From JBLIOB01 sp047639575 (GTDB taxonomy: Bacteria > Bacteroidota > Bacteroidia > Flavobacteriales_D > Parvicellaceae): 8,541 nt of DNA. Below the pieces are notes generated by a model, which worked only from the letters and a program-made list of their open reading frames with translations, made no database searches and was not told the DNA's origin. This document shows, piece after piece, positions 1 to 6,303 of this stretch. The position numbers and the translations under genes are program-made. The stretch's first letter is position 1, and every line of letters starts with the position of its first letter. The DNA lies in contig JBLIOB010000179.1 of NCBI GenBank assembly GCA_047639575.1, positions 1 to 8,541 on the forward strand, in the 5' to 3' direction.

Positions 1-1794
1 CCTACTGGTGGAGGTAAATCGGTGTGCTTTCAAATCCCCGCATTAATCAAGGATGGCATCACCTTAGTAATTTCACCATTGATAGCTCTGATGAAAGATC
101 AGGTAGAATCATTGAAGTCTAAAGGAATTGAAGCGGAGGCCCTTTACTCTGGAATGCATTACAACACTATAGATCGAATTTTGGACAATGCCATTTACGG
201 CAAGGTAAAGATGTTATACATCTCCCCTGAGCGACTTAAAACTACTCTATTCCAAGAGCGTTTAAAGAAAATGAATGTCTCCCTAATTGCAGTTGATGAA
301 GCACATTGCATCTCCCAATGGGGTTATGATTTCAGACCGAATTATTTAAAGATTTCAGAACTAAGGGAGAATTTAGGCTTTAATGTTCCGTTTCTGGCAC
401 TTACAGCCACAGCCACACCAGAAGTAGCTGTAGACATACAGGAAAAGTTGAATTTTAACGCTCCTAATTTAATGCAGAAGAGTTTTGAGCGTTCAAATCT
501 GGCCTACAAAATTGAATTTACGGAATCGAAAAGAGATCGATTGTTGCAATACTTGCATCAAAACAATGGAAGTAGCGTCATCTATTTAAGAAGCAGATTA
601 AGGACAAAAGAATTCTCTGATTTCCTTAATAAGAATGGGATCTCTTCAAGTTTTTACCATGCGGGCCTTAGTTCTGATGTACGTGGAAAAAGACAAGATG
701 ATTGGATCAATAACGAGACGCGCATTATTTGCTCTACCAATGCATTTGGAATGGGCATCGATAAACCTGATGTTCGATCTGTAATTCACCTTGATTTGCC
801 AGATAATTTAGAAGCCTACTTTCAGGAAGCTGGACGAGCTGGACGAGATGAACAAAGTGCAGAAGCTATATCCTTCCTTCACCAAAGCGATGTCATTAGT
901 TTAAAAGAAAGAATTGAAGCTTCATTTCCTCCGTTAAATGTGGTCCGTGAGGTGTATCAAGGAATATGCAACAAATTGCAGCTAGCGATAGGTTCTGGAT
1001 TAGAAGAGACCTTTGGAATCAACCTTTTCGAATTAGCAGAACATGTATCCGTCAAATTAAATGTGGTGTACAGTGCCATGAAAATATTAGAGCTTAACAA
1101 TTACATTGCATTATCTCAATCTGCATTTTCCCCTTCAACCTTGAGGATTAAAATGAGTCATGAGGAATTATTGAATTTTTCGGAAAACAATGCAAATCAT
1201 AAAGAGCTGTTGCATTTGATTCTTAGAAACTACAATCGAATTACAGAAGGAGACATAAAAGTACAGGAAGCATTTTTATCTAAATCTTTAAAAATTAGCC
1301 GAACTGAATTAGAGAAAAAACTGGACTTTCTCGATAAGCTAGATGTACTCAGTTATAAAAAACAATCCAAAGACCCTCAAATCACTTTCACTTTGGCTAG
1401 AATGGACATCGACAAACTATATTTTGAACCAGGAACTTATGTAAACCGAAAAAAGCGGGCTCATGATAAAATGGATTCAGTTATAGCGTTTATAAGTAAA
1501 GACCAAGGTTGTCGTAGTATAGACCTTCTATCTTATTTTGGTGAAACTAAGGCTACCGCCTGTGGCGTATGTGATTTATGCTTGACCTTTAGTCCAATTG
1601 CCCTTTCCAAAGATTTCGACTTAGCCAAGAATGAGATAAAAGCAATTGTTAAAAATGAACCGATTTCTTTAAAGGATTTACAAATCAAAATAAACTCAAC
1701 AGATAATCCAGATTTCTTGGTGAACGTGGTACAATGGTTGCTTGATAATAAACAACTTAAATTAGATCAACTAAATAGGTTATGTCTCGAATAA
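1..1794 (+). CDS. recQ: RecQ-family ATP-dependent DNA helicase, 5'-truncated by the window edge
   Basis: This is a 3'-5' superfamily 2 DNA helicase acting in recombination and repair. Reading frame 1 is open from base 1, and its first codons give PTGGGKS, the Walker A motif, so roughly the first 40-50 residues (Q motif region) lie outside the window. Counting codons from base 1, the DEAH box is at 99-102 (DEAH-CISQWG-DFRP follows) and motif VI, QEAGRAGRD, is at 275-283. A RecQ-type zinc site is formed by Cys504, Cys521, Cys524 and Cys527 (C-x16-C-x2-C-x2-C, the spacing of E. coli RecQ). It lies about 220 residues after motif VI, whereas in E. coli RecQ it follows the helicase core much more closely. 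The intervening segment is probably winged-helix-like. No HRDC domain is recognisable in the short tail. The 3' end overlaps the next gene by 13 bases. The family call is very secure; the exact subfamily is inference. Confidence 0.95.
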   Translation, partial: PTGGGKSVCFQIPALIKDGITLVISPLIALMKDQVESLKSKGIEAEALYSGMHYNTIDRILDNAIYGKVKMLYISPERLKTTLFQERLKKMNVSLIAVDEAHCISQWGYDFRPNYLKISELRENLGFNVPFLALTATATPEVAVDIQEKLNFNAPNLMQKSFERSNLAYKIEFTESKRDRLLQYLHQNNGSSVIYLRSRLRTKEFSDFLNKNGISSSFYHAGLSSDVRGKRQDDWINNETRIICSTNAFGMGIDKPDVRSVIHLDLPDNLEAYFQEAGRAGRDEQSAEAISFLHQSDVISLKERIEASFPPLNVVREVYQGICNKLQLAIGSGLEETFGINLFELAEHVSVKLNVVYSAMKILELNNYIALSQSAFSPSTLRIKMSHEELLNFSENNANHKELLHLILRNYNRITEGDIKVQEAFLSKSLKISRTELEKKLDFLDKLDVLSYKKQSKDPQITFTLARMDIDKLYFEPGTYVNRKKRAHDKMDSVIAFISKDQGCRSIDLLSYFGETKATACGVCDLCLTFSPIALSKDFDLAKNEIKAIVKNEPISLKDLQIKINSTDNPDFLVNVVQWLLDNKQLKLDQLNRLCLE

Positions 1795-2633
1795 TAATCT
1801 TCATGCTATTTCTATCACCTATTGGGTTTTATAGCCAGGACCTCTCGTCTGTTCTAAAGAAGGCAAATAAATTACACGTTGAAGGTAATTTAGAGCAAGC
1901 GAGGTACTATTTCTCAATTGCAAGTAGTTTAGATTCTAGCGATCAGTACCACCTGGATATCAAGATTTTTCAAATTGATAGCTCCCTCCTTTTTCAAAGC
2001 CAATTTAAGGATGAAATAAGCAAAATGATAAAAGCTGATTCTTGCTTTTTTGCTGATAATAATAAATGTGCTTTGGGCTGGTACGGCAGTGCCTCGGAAT
2101 TATCTTATCACTATGTAGATTACCGGATTGGTCAAATTATAAAAGAAAACCCAGACTTAAAATCGAAGTGGATGGTTCTTGTAACCAAGAGGATGAAAGT
2201 CCTAATTCCTTTCGACAGTATTAAGAGCATTAAGCGAGCTGATTCATCTGTATTCTCAACCAAATTTAACGTTATCGAATGGCCATCAATTGATAGCATC
2301 AAATACCTTGATACGTTATCAGCTTTAATTGATAGTAAAAATTGGCCTTTAGCAGGTCATATTGTGCACATTCACGCATTAACATATGGCTTCAAACCGC
2401 TTTTTGAAAGAGATGTGAACCGACTTTATGACTTGAGAATGAAGCATTTAAACTCTCAAGAAAAATCCTTCCGGCTAAAGGCCGAGCAAATTGAAAATTT
2501 AGAATCAATGAATAATGTAGACGTTGATAAAATCAAGCGAATACTTGCTAAAGTGAATCCATATGAAATTGAAGATAAAAAACTAGAAAAGCATTTTATT
2601 CAATTAAAGAGAAAGTACAAAGTTGGTAAATAG
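1782..2633 (+). CDS. Secreted hypothetical protein with TPR-like start, possible DUF6624-like core
   Basis: I do not recognise this 283-residue protein with confidence. Residues 1-19 form a short signal peptide (hydrophobic IIIFMLFL, then FYSQ/D), so export to the periplasm is likely. Residues 21-55 look like one TPR-type helix pair (LKKANKLHVEGNLEQARYYF). Two cysteines (88 and 96) flank a short Asn-rich stretch and could form a disulfide. Around 170-200 the pattern D-S-I-x-L-D-x-L-x-x-L-I-x-x-K-N-W-P followed by G-H-I-V-H-I-H resembles the conserved core of DUF6624 proteins (helix, GWP, then a His-containing helix), but this is a pattern judgement only. Residues 218-280 are charged and helical, possibly a coiled coil. 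The ATG lies inside the last codons of recQ in another frame (13-base overlap), suggesting co-transcription and perhaps translational coupling, though a shared function need not follow. No terminator separates it from the convergent gene 9 bases away. Confidence 0.7.
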   Translation: MSRIIIFMLFLSPIGFYSQDLSSVLKKANKLHVEGNLEQARYYFSIASSLDSSDQYHLDIKIFQIDSSLLFQSQFKDEISKMIKADSCFFADNNKCALGWYGSASELSYHYVDYRIGQIIKENPDLKSKWMVLVTKRMKVLIPFDSIKSIKRADSSVFSTKFNVIEWPSIDSIKYLDTLSALIDSKNWPLAGHIVHIHALTYGFKPLFERDVNRLYDLRMKHLNSQEKSFRLKAEQIENLESMNNVDVDKIKRILAKVNPYEIEDKKLEKHFIQLKRKYKVGK

Positions 2634-2642
2634 TCGTGAAAA

Positions 2643-3188
2643 TTATCTTTTTACGTAGAGCTCTAATCCCTTTGGCTTTTTCCAAGCGTAATTAAGAGTT
2701 TTATTGATATATGATTCTGGTCTTTTCAACGGAAAGAAAGCAGCTGAATTAGGGCAGTTCAATCCCCACTTATTAGACTTAGACATTTCTCCTGTAACAA
2801 TAAGCACTGTAAAATGGTTATCTCCTTCAGCATCCACGCATACAACTGGAAAGCCTCTATCCGCTAATGATTGAGCATCATCCAATGTCTTTTGATCGTT
2901 TGCATCTCCTAGAAATTCCCAATACGGGCTATCAACAATTGCAACAAACAAATCATCGTACTCCAAGTAACCACCTTCATCTTTTTCGAAATCAGAAATT
3001 CCATTGTATTTACAAATAGCTTCAGCAATAAAATGCTTACAAGCTTTTCTCTCTTTTGACGCTTCTTTACACGCTTCGAATTCTGTCAGCAATTCTTCAA
3101 TTGCAACTTTATTCTTTGTCTGTTCTTCTATCCCTCCACATTGAGTAAACAAAGCAACCACTGCTATTAGTAATACGATTCGTTTCAT
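2643..3188 (-). CDS. Small lipoprotein, possible papain-like (NlpC/CHAP-like) amidase fold
   Basis: This is a 181-residue protein on the minus strand. Residues 1-16 are a lipoprotein signal (MKR, hydrophobic stretch, then L-F-T-Q before Cys17, a loose Bacteroidota lipobox), so it is probably anchored in an envelope membrane. The mature part begins with a charged helix (28-48). It then shows C50-K-H-F-I-A-E-A, a W-x-x-L-G segment (90-94), A-Q-S-L-A-D-R-G-F-P-V-V (105-116), N124-H125-F-T-V-L-I-V-T-G and K-W-G-L-N (140-144). A cysteine at the head of a helix followed about 75 residues later by an N/G-H-x-x-V-x-V strand, with a small-residue and Gly-rich end, is the layout of bacterial papain-fold amidases. 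C50 and H125 would then be the catalytic pair. This is inference from pattern, and peptidase activity is not established. The other cysteines (40, 59, 117, 145) could form disulfides. It stands alone, divergent from the rlmI-like gene and convergent with the preceding gene. Confidence 0.75.
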   Translation of the reverse strand: MKRIVLLIAVVALFTQCGGIEEQTKNKVAIEELLTEFEACKEASKERKACKHFIAEAICKYNGISDFEKDEGGYLEYDDLFVAIVDSPYWEFLGDANDQKTLDDAQSLADRGFPVVCVDAEGDNHFTVLIVTGEMSKSNKWGLNCPNSAAFFPLKRPESYINKTLNYAWKKPKGLELYVKR

Positions 3189-3246
3189 GGGCGTAAACTT
3201 AAGAAAGATTCAAATAGAACCAGTGATTTTGAGTAATATTGCAGCG

Positions 3247-4434
3247 ATGATTGACAAATTCATACAACTCAAGCCTACCAAGGAAAAATCTTTACAACGA
3301 TTTCATCCTTGGATCTTTTCAGGCGCAATTAAAACCCACAGTAACGGTCTTCAAGAAGGAGATGTAGTAACCGTGTTAAACAACAAGGAACGAATTTTAG
3401 GGAAAGCCCATTATTCACTTGGCTCAATTGCGGCTCGTATGCTGTCTTTTGAATTCGAAAATATCAATCAAGATTTTTGGAATTCAAGAATTACCGCAGC
3501 TTATAATACGAGAAAGAATATTGGGTTTATAGATAAAGAGGGCTCCGATATATTCAGACTTGTTCACGCTGAAGGTGATCACCTTCCAGGATTAATTGTG
3601 GATTTCTATAATGGAACAGCAGTGGTTCAATGCCACAGTATAGGCATGCACAAATCAGTAACTATGATATGTGACGCGCTGCTGAACTGTACGAACGGAA
3701 TGGTAAAATCGATTTACGATAAAAGTGCTGAGACTTTGCCTAAAGAATATTCAGCAACTATTGAAAACGGTTACGTTCATGGAGAAGACGTTGCGAAACT
3801 GGAAGGAAGCGAATATGGAAATCACTTTTTTGTCAATTGGGTTACCGGTCAGAAAACGGGCTTCTTTATTGACCAAAGAGAAAACAGAAGATTAATTGGC
3901 GAATATGCTAAAGGGAAAAAAGTACTTAATACATTTTGCTATTCAGGAGGATTTTCAATATTCGCTTTAACTGCAGGTGCCAGTCAAGTGGATTCTTTAG
4001 ACAGCTCTCAAAAAGCAATGGACTTGGTTGATGAGAATGTAGCCTATTATCCAGAGCATGCTGCAAGACATAAATCGATAAAGGCAGACGCAATGGAGTT
4101 TATTAAAAACTTGGATGATGATTATGATATTATCATTTTAGATCCGCCAGCGTTCGCTAAGCATAGGGATGCTAGACATAAGGCTGTGCAAGGTTATAAA
4201 AGATTAAATGCTCGGGCGATAGAACAAATCAAACCAGGAGGAATTATTTTCACGTTCTCTTGCAGTCAAGTAGTAGATAAAGAACTATTCCGACATACGA
4301 TTGCTGCAGCAGCAATATCAGCAAAGCGTAAAATAAGAATATTGCACCAACTGCACCAACCTGCAGATCATCCTATTAATGTGTTTCACCCAGAAAGTGA
4401 ATATTTAAAAGGACTTGCAATTCAAGTGGATTGA
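3247..4434 (+). CDS. rlmI: Class I SAM-dependent rRNA (cytosine-C5) methyltransferase, RlmI family
   Basis: This 395-residue protein has the size and layout of E. coli RlmI, which makes m5C1962 in 23S rRNA. The N-terminal PUA domain spans roughly 1-75 (RFHPWIFSGAI at 18-28 is a family signature). A middle domain carries RLVHAEGDHLPGLIVDFY (104-121). The Rossmann-fold methyltransferase domain follows: GQKTGFFIDQRENRR at 201-215, SAM-binding motif I in VLNTFCYSGGFSIFALTAGA (226-245), LDPPAFAKH at 298-306 (motif IV) and FTFSCSQV at 335-342, where the Cys is the likely catalytic residue. I chose the ATG at 3247 because homology-like sequence begins there. An in-frame ATG at 3187 would add 20 residues without family character and would overlap the start codon of the divergent lipoprotein gene. 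The stop codon overlaps the fmt start (TGATG), so the two are probably translationally coupled. The family is secure; the exact target base is inferred. Confidence 0.93.
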   Translation: MIDKFIQLKPTKEKSLQRFHPWIFSGAIKTHSNGLQEGDVVTVLNNKERILGKAHYSLGSIAARMLSFEFENINQDFWNSRITAAYNTRKNIGFIDKEGSDIFRLVHAEGDHLPGLIVDFYNGTAVVQCHSIGMHKSVTMICDALLNCTNGMVKSIYDKSAETLPKEYSATIENGYVHGEDVAKLEGSEYGNHFFVNWVTGQKTGFFIDQRENRRLIGEYAKGKKVLNTFCYSGGFSIFALTAGASQVDSLDSSQKAMDLVDENVAYYPEHAARHKSIKADAMEFIKNLDDDYDIIILDPPAFAKHRDARHKAVQGYKRLNARAIEQIKPGGIIFTFSCSQVVDKELFRHTIAAAAISAKRKIRILHQLHQPADHPINVFHPESEYLKGLAIQVD

Positions 4435-5393
4435 TGGATAAGCTAAGCGTAATATTCATGGGTACTCCAGATTTTGCAGTCACTATATTAGATGGTCTGC
4501 TAAAACATAATGTCAACATTGTGGGAGTAGTAACCTCCCCTGACCGACCATCTGGAAGAGGGCAAAAGATCAATCAGTCTGCCGTTAAAAAATATTCGGA
4601 CGCTAACGAGCTAACTACGCTCCAACCCGTCAATTTGAAAGATGAAGGATTTCAATCTGAATTACGTGCATTAAAAGCTGATATACAAATCATAGTCGCT
4701 TTTAGAATGCTACCTGAATCTGTTTGGAACATGCCACCAAAAGGATCTGTTAATTTGCACGCTTCGCTTCTTCCTCATTATAGAGGAGCCGCACCTATTA
4801 ATTGGGCTATTTTAAATGGAGAAAAGAAATCTGGCGTTACTACATTCTTCCTTCAGCATCAAATTGATACTGGAGATGTCATCTTTCAGCAAGAAACTGC
4901 TATTTCAGAAACGATGACAGCCGGAGAGTTGCATGATGAGCTGATGCATATAGGGTCTGAGTTAATCAATAAGACGTATGATGCAATAGAAAGCGGTACG
5001 GTTCCATCTACCCCTCAAACAGAAATGAACGTAGGTGAACTGAAGAGCGCTCCTAAAATATTTAAACCTGACTGTGAGATTAACTGGAACGAATCTATCA
5101 ATGTAATTTTCAATTTAGTTCGTGGAATGAATCCATTCCCAACAGCTTGGACTAATCTAATTGATGAATCTGGTGCATCGTTAACTTTAAAAATATTTGG
5201 AGCAGACAAAGTATTAGAAACGCATAAGCATGATAAAGGATCAATAAAGACAGACGGAAAATCATACCTATATATATACGGTCCTGATGGATACCTGTCA
5301 ATTAAGGTGCTTCAGCTTCAAGGAAAACGAAGAATGGACCTTGAGGACTACTTAAGGGGATCTAAAATTAACGATGAATGGAAAGTAACCTGA
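4434..5393 (+). CDS. fmt: Methionyl-tRNA formyltransferase
   Basis: Fmt transfers a formyl group from 10-formyl-tetrahydrofolate to Met on initiator tRNA in the cytosol. The protein is 319 residues, the usual length. It opens with VIFMGTPDFA (6-15) and SPDRPSGRGQK (35-45), both hallmark Fmt segments. The formyltransferase signature VNLHASLLPHYRGAAPINWAI occupies 106-126, with catalytic Asn107 and His109. The third catalytic residue is Asp145 in IDTGDVIFQQE. The C-terminal OB-like domain spans about 205-319 and includes NLVRGMNPFPTAW. The ATG at 4434 shares bases with the TGA of the upstream methyltransferase gene. A TTG one codon earlier (4431) is possible but less likely. The 3' end overlaps the next gene by 16 bases, so expression as part of a three-gene unit is likely. 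Nothing looks damaged. Confidence 0.97.
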   Translation: MDKLSVIFMGTPDFAVTILDGLLKHNVNIVGVVTSPDRPSGRGQKINQSAVKKYSDANELTTLQPVNLKDEGFQSELRALKADIQIIVAFRMLPESVWNMPPKGSVNLHASLLPHYRGAAPINWAILNGEKKSGVTTFFLQHQIDTGDVIFQQETAISETMTAGELHDELMHIGSELINKTYDAIESGTVPSTPQTEMNVGELKSAPKIFKPDCEINWNESINVIFNLVRGMNPFPTAWTNLIDESGASLTLKIFGADKVLETHKHDKGSIKTDGKSYLYIYGPDGYLSIKVLQLQGKRRMDLEDYLRGSKINDEWKVT

Positions 5394-5791
5394 TTAAAAT
5401 ATTCTTTGTTCTACTGGGCCTATTTCCTTTAATATTCTTTGCGCAGACAAATACAATCAAGGACGTAAATCCTGACTCGACCAACTTCGAAAATATCCAT
5501 GTTAAAAAATTAAGCTCAGATAGCCTATCTACAACATTTGCTATTTGGATTAAATTAAAAGTGAAGCTGCATAAACATGTAGATCATACTGAACACGTAT
5601 ATATTGTAGAAGGAAAAGGTGAAATGACGGTTGGTTCAGATACAATCGATATAAAAAAAGGTGATTTAATAACTATTCCTAAAGACACTTGGCATGGTGT
5701 TAAAGTAACTTCTAAGAGGACTTTGAAGGTGATTTCGGTCCAATCTCCGCAATTTTTAGGAGTCGATCGAGTGTTCAAAAGTATGGATTAA
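5378..5791 (+). CDS. Exported single-domain cupin (cupin_2-like)
   Basis: This is a 137-residue protein with an N-terminal signal peptide (about 1-23; IFFVLLGLFPLIFFAQ, probable cleavage near AQ/T), so it should act in the periplasm. The rest is one small cupin barrel. Cupin motif 1 reads H65-x-H67-x4-E72 followed by VYIVEGKGEMTVG (74-86). Motif 2 reads GDLITIPKDTWHGV (95-108) with His106. These four residues are the expected metal ligands. Cupins of this type include dioxygenases, isomerases and non-enzymatic binding proteins, so the substrate cannot be read from sequence. The start codon lies inside the last codons of fmt (16-base overlap, different frame), so it is probably translated from the same message, although a periplasmic cupin has no obvious link to tRNA formylation. 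A weak hairpin follows the stop codon. Confidence 0.85.
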   Translation: MESNLIKIFFVLLGLFPLIFFAQTNTIKDVNPDSTNFENIHVKKLSSDSLSTTFAIWIKLKVKLHKHVDHTEHVYIVEGKGEMTVGSDTIDIKKGDLITIPKDTWHGVKVTSKRTLKVISVQSPQFLGVDRVFKSMD

Positions 5792-5795
5792 CTCT

Positions 5796-5819
5796 AAAAC
5801 CCTTATAAATAGGGGCTTT
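5796..5819 (+). terminator. Possible weak terminator after the cupin gene
   Basis: Four bases after the cupin stop codon, AAAACCCT and AGGGGCTTT can pair across an AT-rich loop. The core is CCCT/AGGG, with flanking AAA/TTT interrupted by a mismatch. The T run is only three long, so termination would be partial at best. It is a candidate only, in the right place to end the rlmI-fmt-cupin unit. Confidence 0.35.
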
Positions 5820-5822
5820 CAG

Positions 5823-5890
5823 AGGGGTCGTTATTAACAAACCCCCGTATTTATTAACAAAATGAGGGTATTTACCCCTGAACCCCTTGA
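5823..5890. repeat. Phased direct repeats and alternating G/C runs upstream of the HU promoter
   Basis: An 11-bp sequence, TTATTAACAAA, occurs exactly at 5831-5841 and again at 5851-5861, a period of 20 bp, close to two helical turns. Around it stand runs of G and C that can pair in alternative ways: AGGGGT at 5823-5828 with ACCCC at 5841-5845 or with ACCCCT at 5874-5879, and GGGTA at 5866-5870 with TACCC at 5873-5877. CCCCTGA (5875-5881) and CCCCTTGA (5883-5890) form a further near-repeat reaching the -33 box. The block sits directly upstream of the HU promoter, so it may be an operator or activator site. The binding factor is unknown. Confidence 0.6.
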
Positions 5891-5916
5891 CTGGCTTGGT
5901 TTTAAATATATATTTG
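5887..5916 (+). promoter_or_regulatory. Bacteroidota-type promoter of the HU gene
   Basis: TTG at 5887-5889 is followed after 19 bases by TATATTTG at 5909-5916, an exact match to the TAnnTTTG -7 box used by the primary sigma factor of Bacteroidota. Transcription would start near 5922-5924, giving a leader of about 40 bases that is very AT-rich and has no Shine-Dalgarno site. The start site is inferred from the box position. Confidence 0.8.
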
Positions 5917-5965
5917 TTCAAGTACAAACGAATTAATTATTCATTAACTAATAAAAACAAATATT

Positions 5966-6238
5966 ATGAACAAAGCTGAATTAATCGAAGGAATGGCTGG
6001 AGCTTCAGGACTTTCTAAAGCAGACGCTAAAAGAGCACTAGATGCATTTTGTGAAACAACTACAAAAGCACTTAAAAAAGGTGATAGAATTTCTCTAGTA
6101 GGATTCGGATCTTTCTCAGTATCTAACAGAGCTGCAAGAAAAGGAAGAAACCCACAAACTGGAAAAGAAATCCAAATAGCTGCAAAGAACGTAATCAGAT
6201 TCAAAGCTGGTGCAGATCTTTCAAAGAAAGTAAACTAA
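5966..6238 (+). CDS. hup: Nucleoid-associated DNA-binding protein HU
   Basis: This is a 90-residue HU-family protein of standard length. It would act as a dimer that bends and compacts DNA in the nucleoid. Residues 1-45 form the helical dimerisation body (MNKAELIEGMAGASGLSKAD start, FCETTTKALKKGDRI). GFGSF at 46-50 is the conserved turn into the sheet. The DNA-gripping arm spans about 52-75 and contains RKGRNPQTGKEI with Pro63, the residue that intercalates into the minor groove. The C-terminal helix ends in LSKKVN. It has its own strong promoter with an elaborate upstream region, and it is followed by a palindrome and an intrinsic terminator, so it is probably an abundant monocistronic transcript. 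A single Cys (29) is present in the body. No extension or truncation is seen. Confidence 0.97.
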   Translation: MNKAELIEGMAGASGLSKADAKRALDAFCETTTKALKKGDRISLVGFGSFSVSNRAARKGRNPQTGKEIQIAAKNVIRFKAGADLSKKVN

Positions 6239-6251
6239 GATATCTTAGTTT
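6232..6251. repeat. 20-bp perfect palindrome spanning the HU stop codon
   Basis: AAACTAAGAT followed directly by its reverse complement ATCTTAGTTT makes a perfect palindrome centred between 6241 and 6242, with the HU TAA stop inside it (6236-6238). As RNA it could fold into an 8-bp stem with an ATAT loop followed by five U residues, that is, a weak first terminator or 3'-end stabiliser. As DNA it could be a dimeric protein site. Confidence 0.7.
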
Positions 6252-6257
6252 TTAAGG

Positions 6258-6289
6258 AACCCTTTCGCCTCAGGTGAAAGGGTTTTTTT
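6258..6289 (+). terminator. Strong intrinsic terminator of the HU gene
   Basis: AACCCTTTCGCC at 6258-6269 pairs with GGTGAAAGGGTT at 6273-6284 (one G-U pair) around a three-base loop, followed by a run of seven T (6283-6289). It ends the HU transcript. It finishes only 14 bases before the trmH start codon. Confidence 0.93.
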
Positions 6290-6303
6290 ATACCCTATAA
6301 TTT

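Noticed and set aside
3234..3241. TAATATTG as a -7 box for the rlmI-like gene
   Set aside because: It has one mismatch and no TTG at the required distance upstream, and it would give an almost leaderless message. It is too weak to list as a promoter.
4431..4433. TTG as the fmt start codon
   Set aside because: The adjacent ATG at 4434 forms the usual TGATG overlap and needs no rare start codon.
4376..5778. Three short minus-strand frames within the rlmI/fmt/cupin group (4376-4573, 5015-5209, 5584-5778)
   Set aside because: Each lies opposite conserved motifs of the plus-strand genes and shows no protein-like features.
5944..6204. Minus-strand open frame opposite HU, with apparent hydrophobic segments
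   Set aside because: It is a shadow of the well-supported HU gene, with no start context or family resemblance.
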